Shown piece after piece: positions 1 through 6,446 of a stretch of DNA of 9,797 nucleotides (the stretch's first letter is position 1; every line of letters starts with the position of its first letter). A model generated the notes under the pieces. It worked only from the letters and a program-made list of their open reading frames with translations, ran no database searches and was not told the origin of the DNA. Source of the DNA: Phycisphaerae bacterium (GTDB taxonomy: Bacteria > Planctomycetota > Phycisphaerae > WQYP01); contig JABEVA010000116.1 of the NCBI GenBank assembly GCA_013044065.1, forward strand, positions 1 through 9,797, read 5' to 3'. The position numbers and the translations under genes were made by a program.

Positions 1-48
1 CACAAATTAGTGCGCCGTAAAACCCGAATTTATTTTTGCCCAGTCCCT
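1..48. mobile_element. Partial third copy (right end only) of the inverted-repeat element
   Basis: Positions 11-48 match the right ends of the complete copies at 1247-1413 and 2110-2277. They include the GCGCCGTAAAA block and the terminal TTATTTTTGCCC run, with about two substitutions. The bases left of 11 match only loosely, and the rest of the copy lies beyond the window. The right border is followed by TTA, as in the copy ending at 2277. The element overlaps the 3' end of the UvrC-like gene: that gene's stop codon (7-9) and last dozen or so codons lie in element sequence. Orientation is the same as in the other copies. Confidence 0.75.
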
Positions 49-1230
49 TAACTGATCCGCGAGCGTCTGAGCCTGCAAAGGCTCATCGGCGGCAATGTAC
101 AATCCGGAATCACGCGATCTCAAGAGGTGGTAGCACAGCAGGCTGACCGTGTCCGCCGGGTCATCGCTGGAACCATCTTGAATCGGCCGCGGCGCGTTGA
201 TCTGGTTGCACCAATGGGCCAGCACGCGGTGGACCTGTTTTTTCCGCACCGGTTCGCCGACAGCAATTTTCCCGGCCTGAAAAAAAAATGGTTCGATCCA
301 CGACGGAGTTCCGCCGGGCTGGAGGATCAGAAATTTCAGCCTGGACAAACGTTGAACATGGGCCAATTTTTCCCCGGAAAGAGAGGCCGTAGCGTTGATT
401 CGGGCTTTGATTCGTGCGGCGGCCAGAAAGTTCAGCTTGGCCGCGGCAGTGCGCATCTGCACTTGCTGGGCCTGGTGCCAGGTCTGGCGAATCGCCGCAG
501 CCGCCATCCCATCGGAGTCTGAAGTCGCTTCACTCCCGACCAGAAACTCCACCGCCATGCGCACGCTCCGGCGATACTCCGCCATGGTGGTACTGCCATC
601 GCAAGGGGCCGGACATTTACCCATTTGTTTGTAGGCGCATGGTTTACCGTGCGGTGCCTCGCGGAGCACCTCATAATACCGACACAAGTCGAAGGTATCT
701 TCCAGCACGTGTATAGCCTGGCGGGCACTAACGGCATCCGGAAACGGCCCCAGCCATTGACCGGTCGGCTCACGGGCGGCGGAAACGGCCAGCAACTGGG
801 GAAACTCGGTTTCCAAGTCCACCACAATCCCCCAGGCCATTTTCCACGCCAGCATTTTGCGGTACCGGTCTGGATAAAGCAGCCGGGCCGCTCGCAGAAA
901 CCACAAATTGGCGGCAAAGGTGCTGCTGACGCGGCGATATTCGACCCAACGGGTGATCTGGCGATAATTGGTGCGACGCCGATGAAATTCTTCCGCGGAG
1001 GGCAGGAGACAGCGGCGCAACAATGCCATGGGCAAATTGGCGGTACTGGAAAGCAAAATGGGCCGCCCTGCGTGGTCCAACAGCGCGTAAACCGCGGGCT
1101 TGGCCGGCACGGTAGCCAAGGCGACATCCAAATTTCGACTATCGGCCGCCGGGTCGAGCATATCCGTGGGGATTGGCGGCAATTCCACGCGCTGCGGCAG
1201 CAGATCCGACAAGGTGGTTGGCGTATCCAC
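7..1230 (-). CDS. UvrC-like protein with degenerate GIY-YIG domain, lacking the C-terminal nuclease half
   Basis: Residue numbers count from a GTG start at 1230 (407 aa). The N-terminal part resembles the UvrC GIY-YIG domain. The GIY position reads AVY (46-48), but the YVG position reads LLS (59-61), so the catalytic Tyr is missing. The Glu of the usual EAL motif appears to be Ala, in FAANL. The FPQLL...WLGPFPDA stretch and the cysteine motif KPCAYKQMGKCPAPC (196-210) are typical of UvrC. A UVR-like helix pair (KLNFLAAARIKARI, about 265-278) follows. The RNase H-like endonuclease and HhH domains of full UvrC (about 600 aa) are absent. Catalytic repair activity is therefore doubtful, and a regulatory or UvrB-binding role is only inference. 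The frame stays open upstream to 1428, but that extension (about 60 codons) is repeat sequence, so I prefer the first start after the repeat. GTG at 1230 has only a weak Shine-Dalgarno, so the start is uncertain. The last 12 or so residues come from another repeat copy. Confidence 0.78.
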   Translation of the reverse strand: MDTPTTLSDLLPQRVELPPIPTDMLDPAADSRNLDVALATVPAKPAVYALLDHAGRPILLSSTANLPMALLRRCLLPSAEEFHRRRTNYRQITRWVEYRRVSSTFAANLWFLRAARLLYPDRYRKMLAWKMAWGIVVDLETEFPQLLAVSAAREPTGQWLGPFPDAVSARQAIHVLEDTFDLCRYYEVLREAPHGKPCAYKQMGKCPAPCDGSTTMAEYRRSVRMAVEFLVGSEATSDSDGMAAAAIRQTWHQAQQVQMRTAAAKLNFLAAARIKARINATASLSGEKLAHVQRLSRLKFLILQPGGTPSWIEPFFFQAGKIAVGEPVRKKQVHRVLAHWCNQINAPRPIQDGSSDDPADTVSLLCYHLLRSRDSGLYIAADEPLQAQTLADQLRDWAKINSGFTAH

Positions 1231-1246
1231 GATCTTAAACCCAATG

Positions 1247-1413
1247 AGGGACCGGGCAAAAATAACTTCAAACTTGCCGGGTGGTCCTTTTGGCCGCTGG
1301 CTGCGTTGCTGGCTCCTTACAGCCCCAGTGCCCTGGTATGCGTGTGGCTGGCGTCTTGCCAGCAGCCAAAATTGCTGCGCCGTAAAACACGAATTTATTT
1401 TTGCCCGGTCCCT
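1247..1413. mobile_element. MITE-like element, complete copy A (about 167 bp)
   Basis: The ends are a perfect 19-bp inverted repeat: AGGGACCGGGCAAAAATAA at 1247-1265 and its complement at 1395-1413. If the outermost A/T belongs to the target, TGA flanks both ends (1245-1247 and 1413-1415) as a 3-bp duplication. The interior carries no gene. By hand alignment it differs from the copy at 2110-2277 at about 12 positions plus one 1-nt indel. It lies between the FabZ-like stop (1444) and the likely UvrC-like start (1230). Its frame parallel to the UvrC-like gene has no stop codon. Terminal inverted repeats, no coding capacity, several copies and possible TNA target duplications fit a non-autonomous transposable element moved by a transposase encoded elsewhere. 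A TNA target is known for some IS5-family members, but that link is inference. Confidence 0.85.
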
Positions 1414-1443
1414 GATGCCGGTTCGCACCGCGCTGTTGCGGAC

Positions 1444-1917
1444 CTACACGGGCATTCCCGTAACTTTACATTCGAATACCAGAGTACCGTTGCAAACGCC
1501 TTGGCAATCCGCCACAATGCGCCGCCGACTCACATCCACCATTTTGGCGATCACGTACAAGTTACTGGGCGGAATCACAGCGCCGCGGAATTTACCGTGC
1601 TCGCACCGGGCAAACCCGATGAAGCCTATCTCTGGTAACAGCACTCGACCAGCGTAAGAACAGAGCTGCGCGGCCGATTCAATCATCAGCACACCCGGCA
1701 ACAGCGGCCGACCCGGAATGTGGCCGCGTACCCAAAATTCATCCATCTTCACCTCACGCAGCCCCACAATCGTGATATTTTCCCGGTCTATATGCACAAT
1801 TCCGGAAAGTTGTTCCATTTCAAAACGATGCGGGTTGACCTTGCGAATTTCCTCCAGCGGAACCTCAATTTTCGATAAATCCAAACGGCTTAAATCGTAT
1901 AGAAGCGGTGGTGCCAC
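1444..1917 (-). CDS. FabZ-like 3-hydroxyacyl-ACP dehydratase (hot-dog fold)
   Basis: This cytoplasmic hot-dog protein (157 aa from GTG 1917) carries the FabZ signature. NPHRFEM sits near the N-terminus. RGHIPGRPLLPGVLMIESAAQ holds the expected catalytic His (GHIPG) and Glu (MIES). FIGFARCEHGKFRGAVIPP matches the C-terminal strand region in which FabZ reads K-FR--V-PG. FabZ dehydrates (3R)-hydroxyacyl-ACP in type II fatty-acid synthesis. This copy, with its APPLLYDLSRLDL leader, is diverged from housekeeping FabZ and may serve a specialised lipid pathway, so I give no symbol. The start is uncertain. GTG 1917 has GGAG 10 nt upstream (1928-1931), whereas GTG 1953 has no visible Shine-Dalgarno, and CTG 1923 is a rarer alternative. 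No other fatty-acid gene is adjacent. A repeat element begins about 30 bp after its stop. Confidence 0.85.
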   Translation of the reverse strand: MAPPLLYDLSRLDLSKIEVPLEEIRKVNPHRFEMEQLSGIVHIDRENITIVGLREVKMDEFWVRGHIPGRPLLPGVLMIESAAQLCSYAGRVLLPEIGFIGFARCEHGKFRGAVIPPSNLYVIAKMVDVSRRRIVADCQGVCNGTLVFECKVTGMPV

Positions 1918-2012
1918 GAACAGAATACTCCAGTTGAACTCCCAAATGCACACATAACATACGCCAGCAGAGACTTGGTTACAACCGAAGCTTTGGCAGT
2001 GGTCGGTGCTGG

Positions 2013-2084
2013 GGTGTGCCCGCTTTTATCGGGATTGGCAAAGTGCCCTGGGCAGCGTTGGTTCCCGATAAAGGCGGGCACACC
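2013..2084. repeat. 22-bp inverted repeat with 28-nt spacer, flanked by 8-bp direct repeats
   Basis: The left arm 2013-2034 (beginning GGTGTGCCCGC, ending ATCGGGA) pairs with the right arm 2063-2084, with one mismatch that becomes a G-U pair in RNA. The spacer contains a smaller imperfect palindrome, TGCCCTGGGCA (2044-2054). The direct repeat CGGTGCTG lies just outside both arms (2004-2011 and 2087-2094) and could be a target-site duplication. A small palindromic transposon-like repeat is the simplest reading; an RNA hairpin is the alternative. A terminator is unlikely because no T-run follows on either strand. It shares no sequence with the neighbouring 166-bp element. Confidence 0.7.
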
Positions 2085-2109
2085 TCCGGTGCTGCTCGAG
2101 AGCGAATAT

Positions 2110-2277
2110 AGGGACCGGGCAAAAATAACTTCAAACTTGCCGGCTGGTCCTTTTGGCCGCTGGCTGCGTTGCTGGCTCCTTCACAGACCCAGTGCCTTGG
2201 TATGCGCGCCCGTCGCGTCTTGCCGGCAGCCAAAATTGCTGCGCCGTAAAACACGAATTTATTTTTGCCCGGGGCCT
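2110..2277. mobile_element. MITE-like element, complete copy B (about 168 bp)
   Basis: The left end is identical to that of the copy at 1247-1413 (AGGGACCGGGCAAAAATAA). The right end differs at two bases near the tip (GGGGCC instead of GGTCCC), so the terminal repeats pair imperfectly at the very end. Immediate flanks are ATA on the left and TTA on the right. Most internal differences from the other complete copy cluster in a GC-rich stretch around 2204-2216. It lies about 37 bp after the stop of the Hc1-like gene, in the same orientation as the other two copies. It has no credible coding content. Confidence 0.85.
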
Positions 2278-2313
2278 TAGCTAAAATTGACGCGGTCGGG
2301 CCAGCTTGACGAT

Positions 2314-2490
2314 TCACGGCGTCTGGGTGCGCATTTCCAGGATTTTCTTGCGAATAATCTGGGCTGTGGATCGTATATCCTGCATGGCTTTGCGGACGCG
2401 AGTACCGGCCATTTTATTGCCGCCCTGGGCCTTGGCAATATCTTCGGCACAGGATTCGAGAATTTTTTTCAGATTTTCATATTCTTCCAT
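2314..2490 (-). CDS. Hc1-type histone H1-like mini-protein
   Basis: This 58-residue protein resembles the N-terminal helical domain of the chlamydial histone H1-like protein Hc1. The key stretch is LKKILESCAEDIAKAQGGNK followed by MAGTRVRKAMQDI. The KA-x-GNK-x-A-x-RVR pattern is the Hc1 hallmark. The Lys/Ala-rich DNA-condensing tail of Hc1 is missing, and the protein ends KKILEMRTQTP. It is rich in Lys and Arg, has no signal peptide or membrane segment, and probably binds DNA or nucleoid in the cytoplasm (inference from the family). I chose ATG 2490 because TAAGGA (2501-2506) lies 10 nt upstream and family similarity begins there. The open frame to 2550 adds 20 residues unlike the family. It appears monocistronic, with a hairpin upstream at 2586-2602 and a repeat element downstream. 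Confidence 0.8.
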   Translation of the reverse strand: MEEYENLKKILESCAEDIAKAQGGNKMAGTRVRKAMQDIRSTAQIIRKKILEMRTQTP

Positions 2491-2585
2491 CGTCTTTGTA
2501 TCCTTACTTAAGCCCAACTCCAATCGCGATGAGAACACCCCAACCACCATGGCATGGTCAGGCCATTGCGGTTGAATGTATTATC

Positions 2586-2602
2586 GGCCCTGCGGGCCTT
2601 TT
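2586..2602. terminator. Possible hairpin terminator after the DUF4159 gene
   Basis: GGCCC (2586-2590), a TGC loop and GGGCC (2594-2598) form a compact stem, followed on the plus strand by TTTT (2599-2602). It lies about 20 nt past the minus-strand DUF4159 stop, where a terminator is expected. In that transcript the A-run precedes the hairpin and only GATAAT follows. The classical T-tract therefore serves plus-strand transcription, for which I see no gene. The stem is short, so this is tentative. Confidence 0.35.
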
Positions 2603-2620
2603 ATCTTGAGTGTTCCAACG

Positions 2621-4129
2621 TCAGTGCGTCAAGCCATACACCAGGATATTTGTTCCCAGCTTCAAAGCGTCCGCCGTGGCGTAAGCCTTGGCATAGGGGT
2701 TGGGCAAGTCTTCCCAGCCATTGGAAAGCGAAATTCGGCTGTACACCACCGCGGGCGCACCATCCATGGTAATGCCTTCGAGCACCGGTGCGTGCAAGCC
2801 GGGATCCGCGGCCGCCACCACCGGGGAATAGTTCACCTGACGAATTTGAAATACATCGTTATAAACCGGCGATTTCATGGCAAGCATTTTGAGTTTATGG
2901 TGCGGCAGCACCTTTTGAAGTTCCGCACGGAACGCTTCATCAAACGCATCGGACCCCATCGCACAATCCACAAATAACATGCCTCCGGCGTGAAGGTAGG
3001 CATGGAGATTTTGCACTTCTTTGGGGGTCCAGGCAAAATTCCGCAAGCCCGTCATGTACAAAATGGGGTACTGGCCCACGCTTAGCGAATCCAGCGAAAC
3101 CTTGGCCCGCTTGAATTGCACGCTTAGCGTGGTTTTCTGGTCGATGAATTTGAGCAAATTCGGCAGGCCATGCGGCGTCGGGTTCCAATCGCCATTGTTC
3201 ATCACCTGGGCAATCACCAATTGATCGCGGGTGGCAATTTTCGACTGCTGATAAATTTTTTGAATTTCAAATGCCCGGCCGTACTGATAATTGGCCAGCA
3301 CGTACGTTAAAATGTTGGCTCCCAGCCGCAGGGCGTCGCCTTGGGCATAAAGAACCCCACCCTTGATCGGCCGGGTCGCCGCATTCCATCCCCAGCTCAT
3401 ATCCACCGGCGAAAAGATGATTCCCGCCCGGCAGCCCATGTACATCACATCCAGATACGGCGGGATTTCCTTCCACGGACCAGTGCCGTTGCGCACCGCC
3501 ATTTGCGAGATGTGATTCAGGCAATGATACATCGGATCATCCAGCGGCAGCGGGCCAAAGGGACGATTCGGAAACAATTGATGTTCCAGACGAATCACGC
3601 TTTTATTAAATTCCGGCCGGCCGCAACTGGCATTGATCAACAGCGTACCGCCGGCGGTGATAAAGCCTCTCATTTTGGACAGAATCAGCGGACTGAATTT
3701 TGGCAGCGGCGTCCATCCCGTCAGGTAAAGCACCGGCAATTGCGTCGGACTCCAACTGAAACGGGATAAATCCACCTGTACGTACCGGTAGTGCAGGCCC
3801 AATTGCGAATTGGTCCAGTTCATCAGGGTTTCAATATCAATGGTTTCCGTGGGGTAATTCTCCACCCGGTGGCCCACAATCTGATTCATATCAATCATGC
3901 CGATCAGGGCGGGTGGAGCGGGCTTGCGCTTATGCTCGGAGCGGCGCTGGGGCGTGGCCGGCAAGGGCAAGGGCGCAGTGGCCTCACCCGCAGACATGCG
4001 CACATGGTGGGCCCGCGGCGGAACCCAAGCTTTGGGATTGACAAACGCCGTAGCGGGTATCGCCAGTGATAACGCCGCCAAACAAGCAGCCGCAGCCACT
4101 CCAACATACTTGAGCAATGAACTTCGCAT
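2621..4129 (-). CDS. Secreted protein with two tandem DUF4159-like domains
   Basis: This 502-residue protein has a Sec signal peptide (MRSSLLKYVG, then an Ala/Leu-rich core, likely cleavage after IPATA at about residue 28). A Pro/Arg/Lys-rich linker follows to about 75. Two homologous DUF4159-like units come next, at about 78-285 and 303-502. Both have a YLTG or YMTG strand (LPVLYLTGWT, YPILYMTGLR), an AGG-x-L-hydrophobic turn (TAGGTLLINASCG, HAGGMLFVDCAMG), a DDPMYH or KSPVYN motif, and a similar end (LRLGANILTYVLA, LKLGTNILVYGLT). DUF4159 has an unknown function and a ThuA/glutamine-amidotransferase-like appearance; it is often encoded near DUF58/MoxR/von Willebrand genes, none of which are here. 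ATG 4129 was chosen because TTGGAG (4138-4143) lies 8 nt upstream and the signal peptide begins there. The frame stays open to 4219, but that part lacks signal features. Confidence 0.82.
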   Translation of the reverse strand: MRSSLLKYVGVAAAACLAALSLAIPATAFVNPKAWVPPRAHHVRMSAGEATAPLPLPATPQRRSEHKRKPAPPALIGMIDMNQIVGHRVENYPTETIDIETLMNWTNSQLGLHYRYVQVDLSRFSWSPTQLPVLYLTGWTPLPKFSPLILSKMRGFITAGGTLLINASCGRPEFNKSVIRLEHQLFPNRPFGPLPLDDPMYHCLNHISQMAVRNGTGPWKEIPPYLDVMYMGCRAGIIFSPVDMSWGWNAATRPIKGGVLYAQGDALRLGANILTYVLANYQYGRAFEIQKIYQQSKIATRDQLVIAQVMNNGDWNPTPHGLPNLLKFIDQKTTLSVQFKRAKVSLDSLSVGQYPILYMTGLRNFAWTPKEVQNLHAYLHAGGMLFVDCAMGSDAFDEAFRAELQKVLPHHKLKMLAMKSPVYNDVFQIRQVNYSPVVAAADPGLHAPVLEGITMDGAPAVVYSRISLSNGWEDLPNPYAKAYATADALKLGTNILVYGLTH

Positions 4130-4392
4130 ACGCACAACTCCAAAAAACTGCCCGGCGATGACACACTCGCCCCAGGGACGGGAGAACCATGGTCGGTACC
4201 ACGTTATACATCCTAACAAGTTTTAACGGCTAGGCGAACATGTTTCTTGCAAAAATAAACACTTTTCAAAATTCGCTTTTGCGATTAACATGGGTCGAGG
4301 GCCTTGGCGGCGGGTTTATCGCCCGAATAGGCTTACGATGGGGTGATGAAAAGCGGCGGATGTTTTAATCAGGCCGGGCTTGCGCTACGCCA

Positions 4393-6417
4393 TCAATCCA
4401 CCGGGTCCGGCGTGCCTATCTTCAACATGAGCGCACCGTGAGACTCCACAGTGGCCGCAAAATGATCGTGCAGGCCCAAGTCTTGGCGTCGCCAGAGATC
4501 TCGTACTGGTTGACGACCCACAAGCATTTTGCCGGTGGGAATTGCCGGCGCTATTTCCGCCCAGGTTATGGCGGTGGTGGCCTGCACAAAGCCGCGATTA
4601 AAAACGGCCACCGCGACCGTACCATCCCACAATGGCCTGGCCCATACTTCCATCTGCCCCTTTCGGGCCACGCGCTGGGCCTGTTGGCCCAGTTCATCCT
4701 GATTAACCGCCAGCACCTCCGTGTTGGTCATCAGATCCAGTGTGAATTTATCCAACTTTTCCAGATCGCAGCCCAAGAGCAATGGGGCGGCGAGCATACA
4801 CCACAGCGTGATATGCGTTACTTGCTCCCATGGCGTCAACTTGGTCCAGTGCAGTGGGCCATCTTCGAAATGACCGTAACCCACCACCAGCATATCCGGA
4901 TCGTTCCAATGGGTCGGACCGGCGAAGGGAAACAGTCGGCCGTCGGCCCCAAAGCCATTACGGCACACGGCTGCCCAGGAGTCATTGATATCGCCGCTGA
5001 TACGGTAGCTATTTCCAAAAACGGGCGGCTTACCGCCCCAAGTCCATACGTGGCCCATACCGTACTGGCAGAGGCTCAAGAAAATATCCCGCGGCACCTC
5101 GTCCAGGGCGGCGCGCATGGTCGCGTAGGGCTTGATGTATTGTTCCAGATCCGGATGCGGTCCGGCAATGCGGCCATAACTGCACCAATCGTATTTAAGG
5201 TAATCCACGCCCCAGGCCGCATACGTGCGGGCATCCTGTTGTTCGTGCTGGTAGCTGCCGGTATGGCCGCCGCAGGTGGTTGGTCCCGGCGAAGAATACA
5301 GGCCGAAACGCAGCCCCCGGGAGTGCACATAATCGGCTAACTCCTTCATATCACCGAAGGCTGCGGTGGTTTTGATCTCCCCGGACGGAGTGCGGCCATT
5401 TTGCCAGCCGTCGTCGATGTTCATGTACATGAAACCCTTGGCCGCCAAGCCGGTTTTGACCATCGCTTCGGCGGCGGCGCGGGTTTTGGCCGCAGAGTTA
5501 TTCATGCCGTAGGCATTCCAGGAATTCCAACCCATCGGGGGTGTCAGGGCCAGTTGATGCTCACCGGCAACGATGCGCAGCGTACGTGTGGCCTGGCCCA
5601 GACCATTGCGGGCCGTGAGCTTGACATGGTATTGGCCCCTGGCATGAACCGTCCCGGTGATCAGGCCGCCAAGGGTCATGGATAACCCATCGGGTAAACC
5701 TGTCGCTTCCATGGTGATGGGGCCGGTGCCGGTGTGCGGCACCTGAAATAGAAAGGGTCGTCCCGGCGTGGTACCGATGACCCGCGGGCCATGAAATTCC
5801 GGTGTCGGAGGATCGCCGCTGGCCAGTTCAGGGAGTTCGGTACCAGTGTCAAGCGCGACCGCCGTCGGTAGGGCGGTGGACGCACGGCGCAGGGTGATCA
5901 CCGGGTCCGCCCAATCGGCATGGTCAAAGTCAATTCCCGCCTGGCCCGGATGCACCAGCAGCAGCATGGTTTTAGCGCCCCTTAGATTCAGAGCTATTTT
6001 GTACGGGGCGTGGCCTTCTCTTAGCACCGGCGTGCGGGCCGCCACTTTGCCATCCACCAGCACTTCAAATATCACCGCACCTGGCCCCTGTTTTTGATGA
6101 TCTACGCCGACCCAGGCGGTAAATCGGACCGCGGCTTTTTGCAAATCAATCTTCCACGCGCTGGGGGCATGCGTGCCGATGCCATGGGTAAATTTGACCG
6201 CGCCGATTTGCAGAGGCGTACCCACCACGCTTTGATTTTTGTGCGGATTGCCCCAACCTTGGCGCATCAGCGAGAGGTCCAAATCTTCCAGAGGCACTTT
6301 TCGTTGTGTGGCCCGGTCTGGTAAAGCGGCGAGAGCCAATGAATGTGGCCAGATGGCCACTCCGGCCGCGGCGGTCATCAGTTGCAAAAAGCGTCGACGA
6401 TACAATTTTTCCGACAT
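4393..6417 (-). CDS. Exported alpha-galactosidase, GH27, with NPCBM and Ig-like domains
   Basis: This protein of 674 aa from ATG 6417 (AGGG 6 nt upstream) would hydrolyse terminal alpha-galactosides outside the cytoplasm. The N-terminus is a twin-arginine signal, YRRRFLQLMTAAAG. An NPCBM carbohydrate-binding domain follows (about 44-177, with WGNPHKNQS and HGIGTHAPS), then a putative Ig domain (about 208-285, ATGLPDGLSM and GLITGTV). The GH27 barrel begins at TPPMGWNSWN (about 292). The nucleophile is Asp410 in YLKYDWC, and the expected acid/base is Asp476 in SGDINDSW. NIDDGWQ and HWNDPDMLVVG are further family motifs. A C-terminal beta domain ends at 674. The frame stays open to 6492, but that would overlap the M42 gene and bury the Tat signal. 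It is the last gene of the four-gene cluster, 29 bp after the M42 stop. Related GH27 activities (alpha-N-acetylgalactosaminidase, beta-L-arabinopyranosidase) cannot be excluded. Confidence 0.93.
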   Translation of the reverse strand: MSEKLYRRRFLQLMTAAAGVAIWPHSLALAALPDRATQRKVPLEDLDLSLMRQGWGNPHKNQSVVGTPLQIGAVKFTHGIGTHAPSAWKIDLQKAAVRFTAWVGVDHQKQGPGAVIFEVLVDGKVAARTPVLREGHAPYKIALNLRGAKTMLLLVHPGQAGIDFDHADWADPVITLRRASTALPTAVALDTGTELPELASGDPPTPEFHGPRVIGTTPGRPFLFQVPHTGTGPITMEATGLPDGLSMTLGGLITGTVHARGQYHVKLTARNGLGQATRTLRIVAGEHQLALTPPMGWNSWNAYGMNNSAAKTRAAAEAMVKTGLAAKGFMYMNIDDGWQNGRTPSGEIKTTAAFGDMKELADYVHSRGLRFGLYSSPGPTTCGGHTGSYQHEQQDARTYAAWGVDYLKYDWCSYGRIAGPHPDLEQYIKPYATMRAALDEVPRDIFLSLCQYGMGHVWTWGGKPPVFGNSYRISGDINDSWAAVCRNGFGADGRLFPFAGPTHWNDPDMLVVGYGHFEDGPLHWTKLTPWEQVTHITLWCMLAAPLLLGCDLEKLDKFTLDLMTNTEVLAVNQDELGQQAQRVARKGQMEVWARPLWDGTVAVAVFNRGFVQATTAITWAEIAPAIPTGKMLVGRQPVRDLWRRQDLGLHDHFAATVESHGALMLKIGTPDPVD

Positions 6418-6446
6418 GGCAAACCCTATCTGGTGCAGCTTGATTC

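Larger units (their letters stand above)
1918..2313. other. Gene-free interval filled by two repeat elements
   Basis: This stretch between the FabZ-like gene and the Hc1-like gene holds no supportable gene. It contains the palindromic repeat at 2013-2084 and the complete MITE-like copy at 2110-2277, 26 bp apart. Short open frames across it consist largely of repeat sequence. I see no convincing sigma-70 promoter for the FabZ-like gene between 1918 and 2012. Confidence 0.7.

Noticed and set aside
625..1638. Long plus-strand open frame opposite the UvrC-like and FabZ-like genes
   Set aside because: It is antisense to two minus-strand genes with recognisable motifs, crosses a repeat element, and shows no domain of its own.
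4248..4260. GCAAAAATAAA resembling the element terminus, upstream of the DUF4159 gene
   Set aside because: Only about 10 bases match, the GGGACCGG part is absent and no partner terminus is found nearby, so it is probably chance in an AT-rich stretch.
4271..4284. Weak hairpin TCGC-AAAA-GCGA with ATTTT (minus strand) as terminator of the alpha-galactosidase
   Set aside because: The stem is only 4 bp and lies over 100 nt past the stop codon; too weak to annotate.
4130..4392. Promoter for the DUF4159 gene (TATAAC and TTGAAA-like boxes on the minus strand)
   Set aside because: The candidate boxes are not spaced 16-18 bp from a credible partner, so no promoter is called.
4438..5340. Plus-strand open frame of 300 codons opposite the alpha-galactosidase
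   Set aside because: It is the complement of a well-conserved GH27 domain; such shadows are common in GC-rich genes, and its translation shows no family motif.
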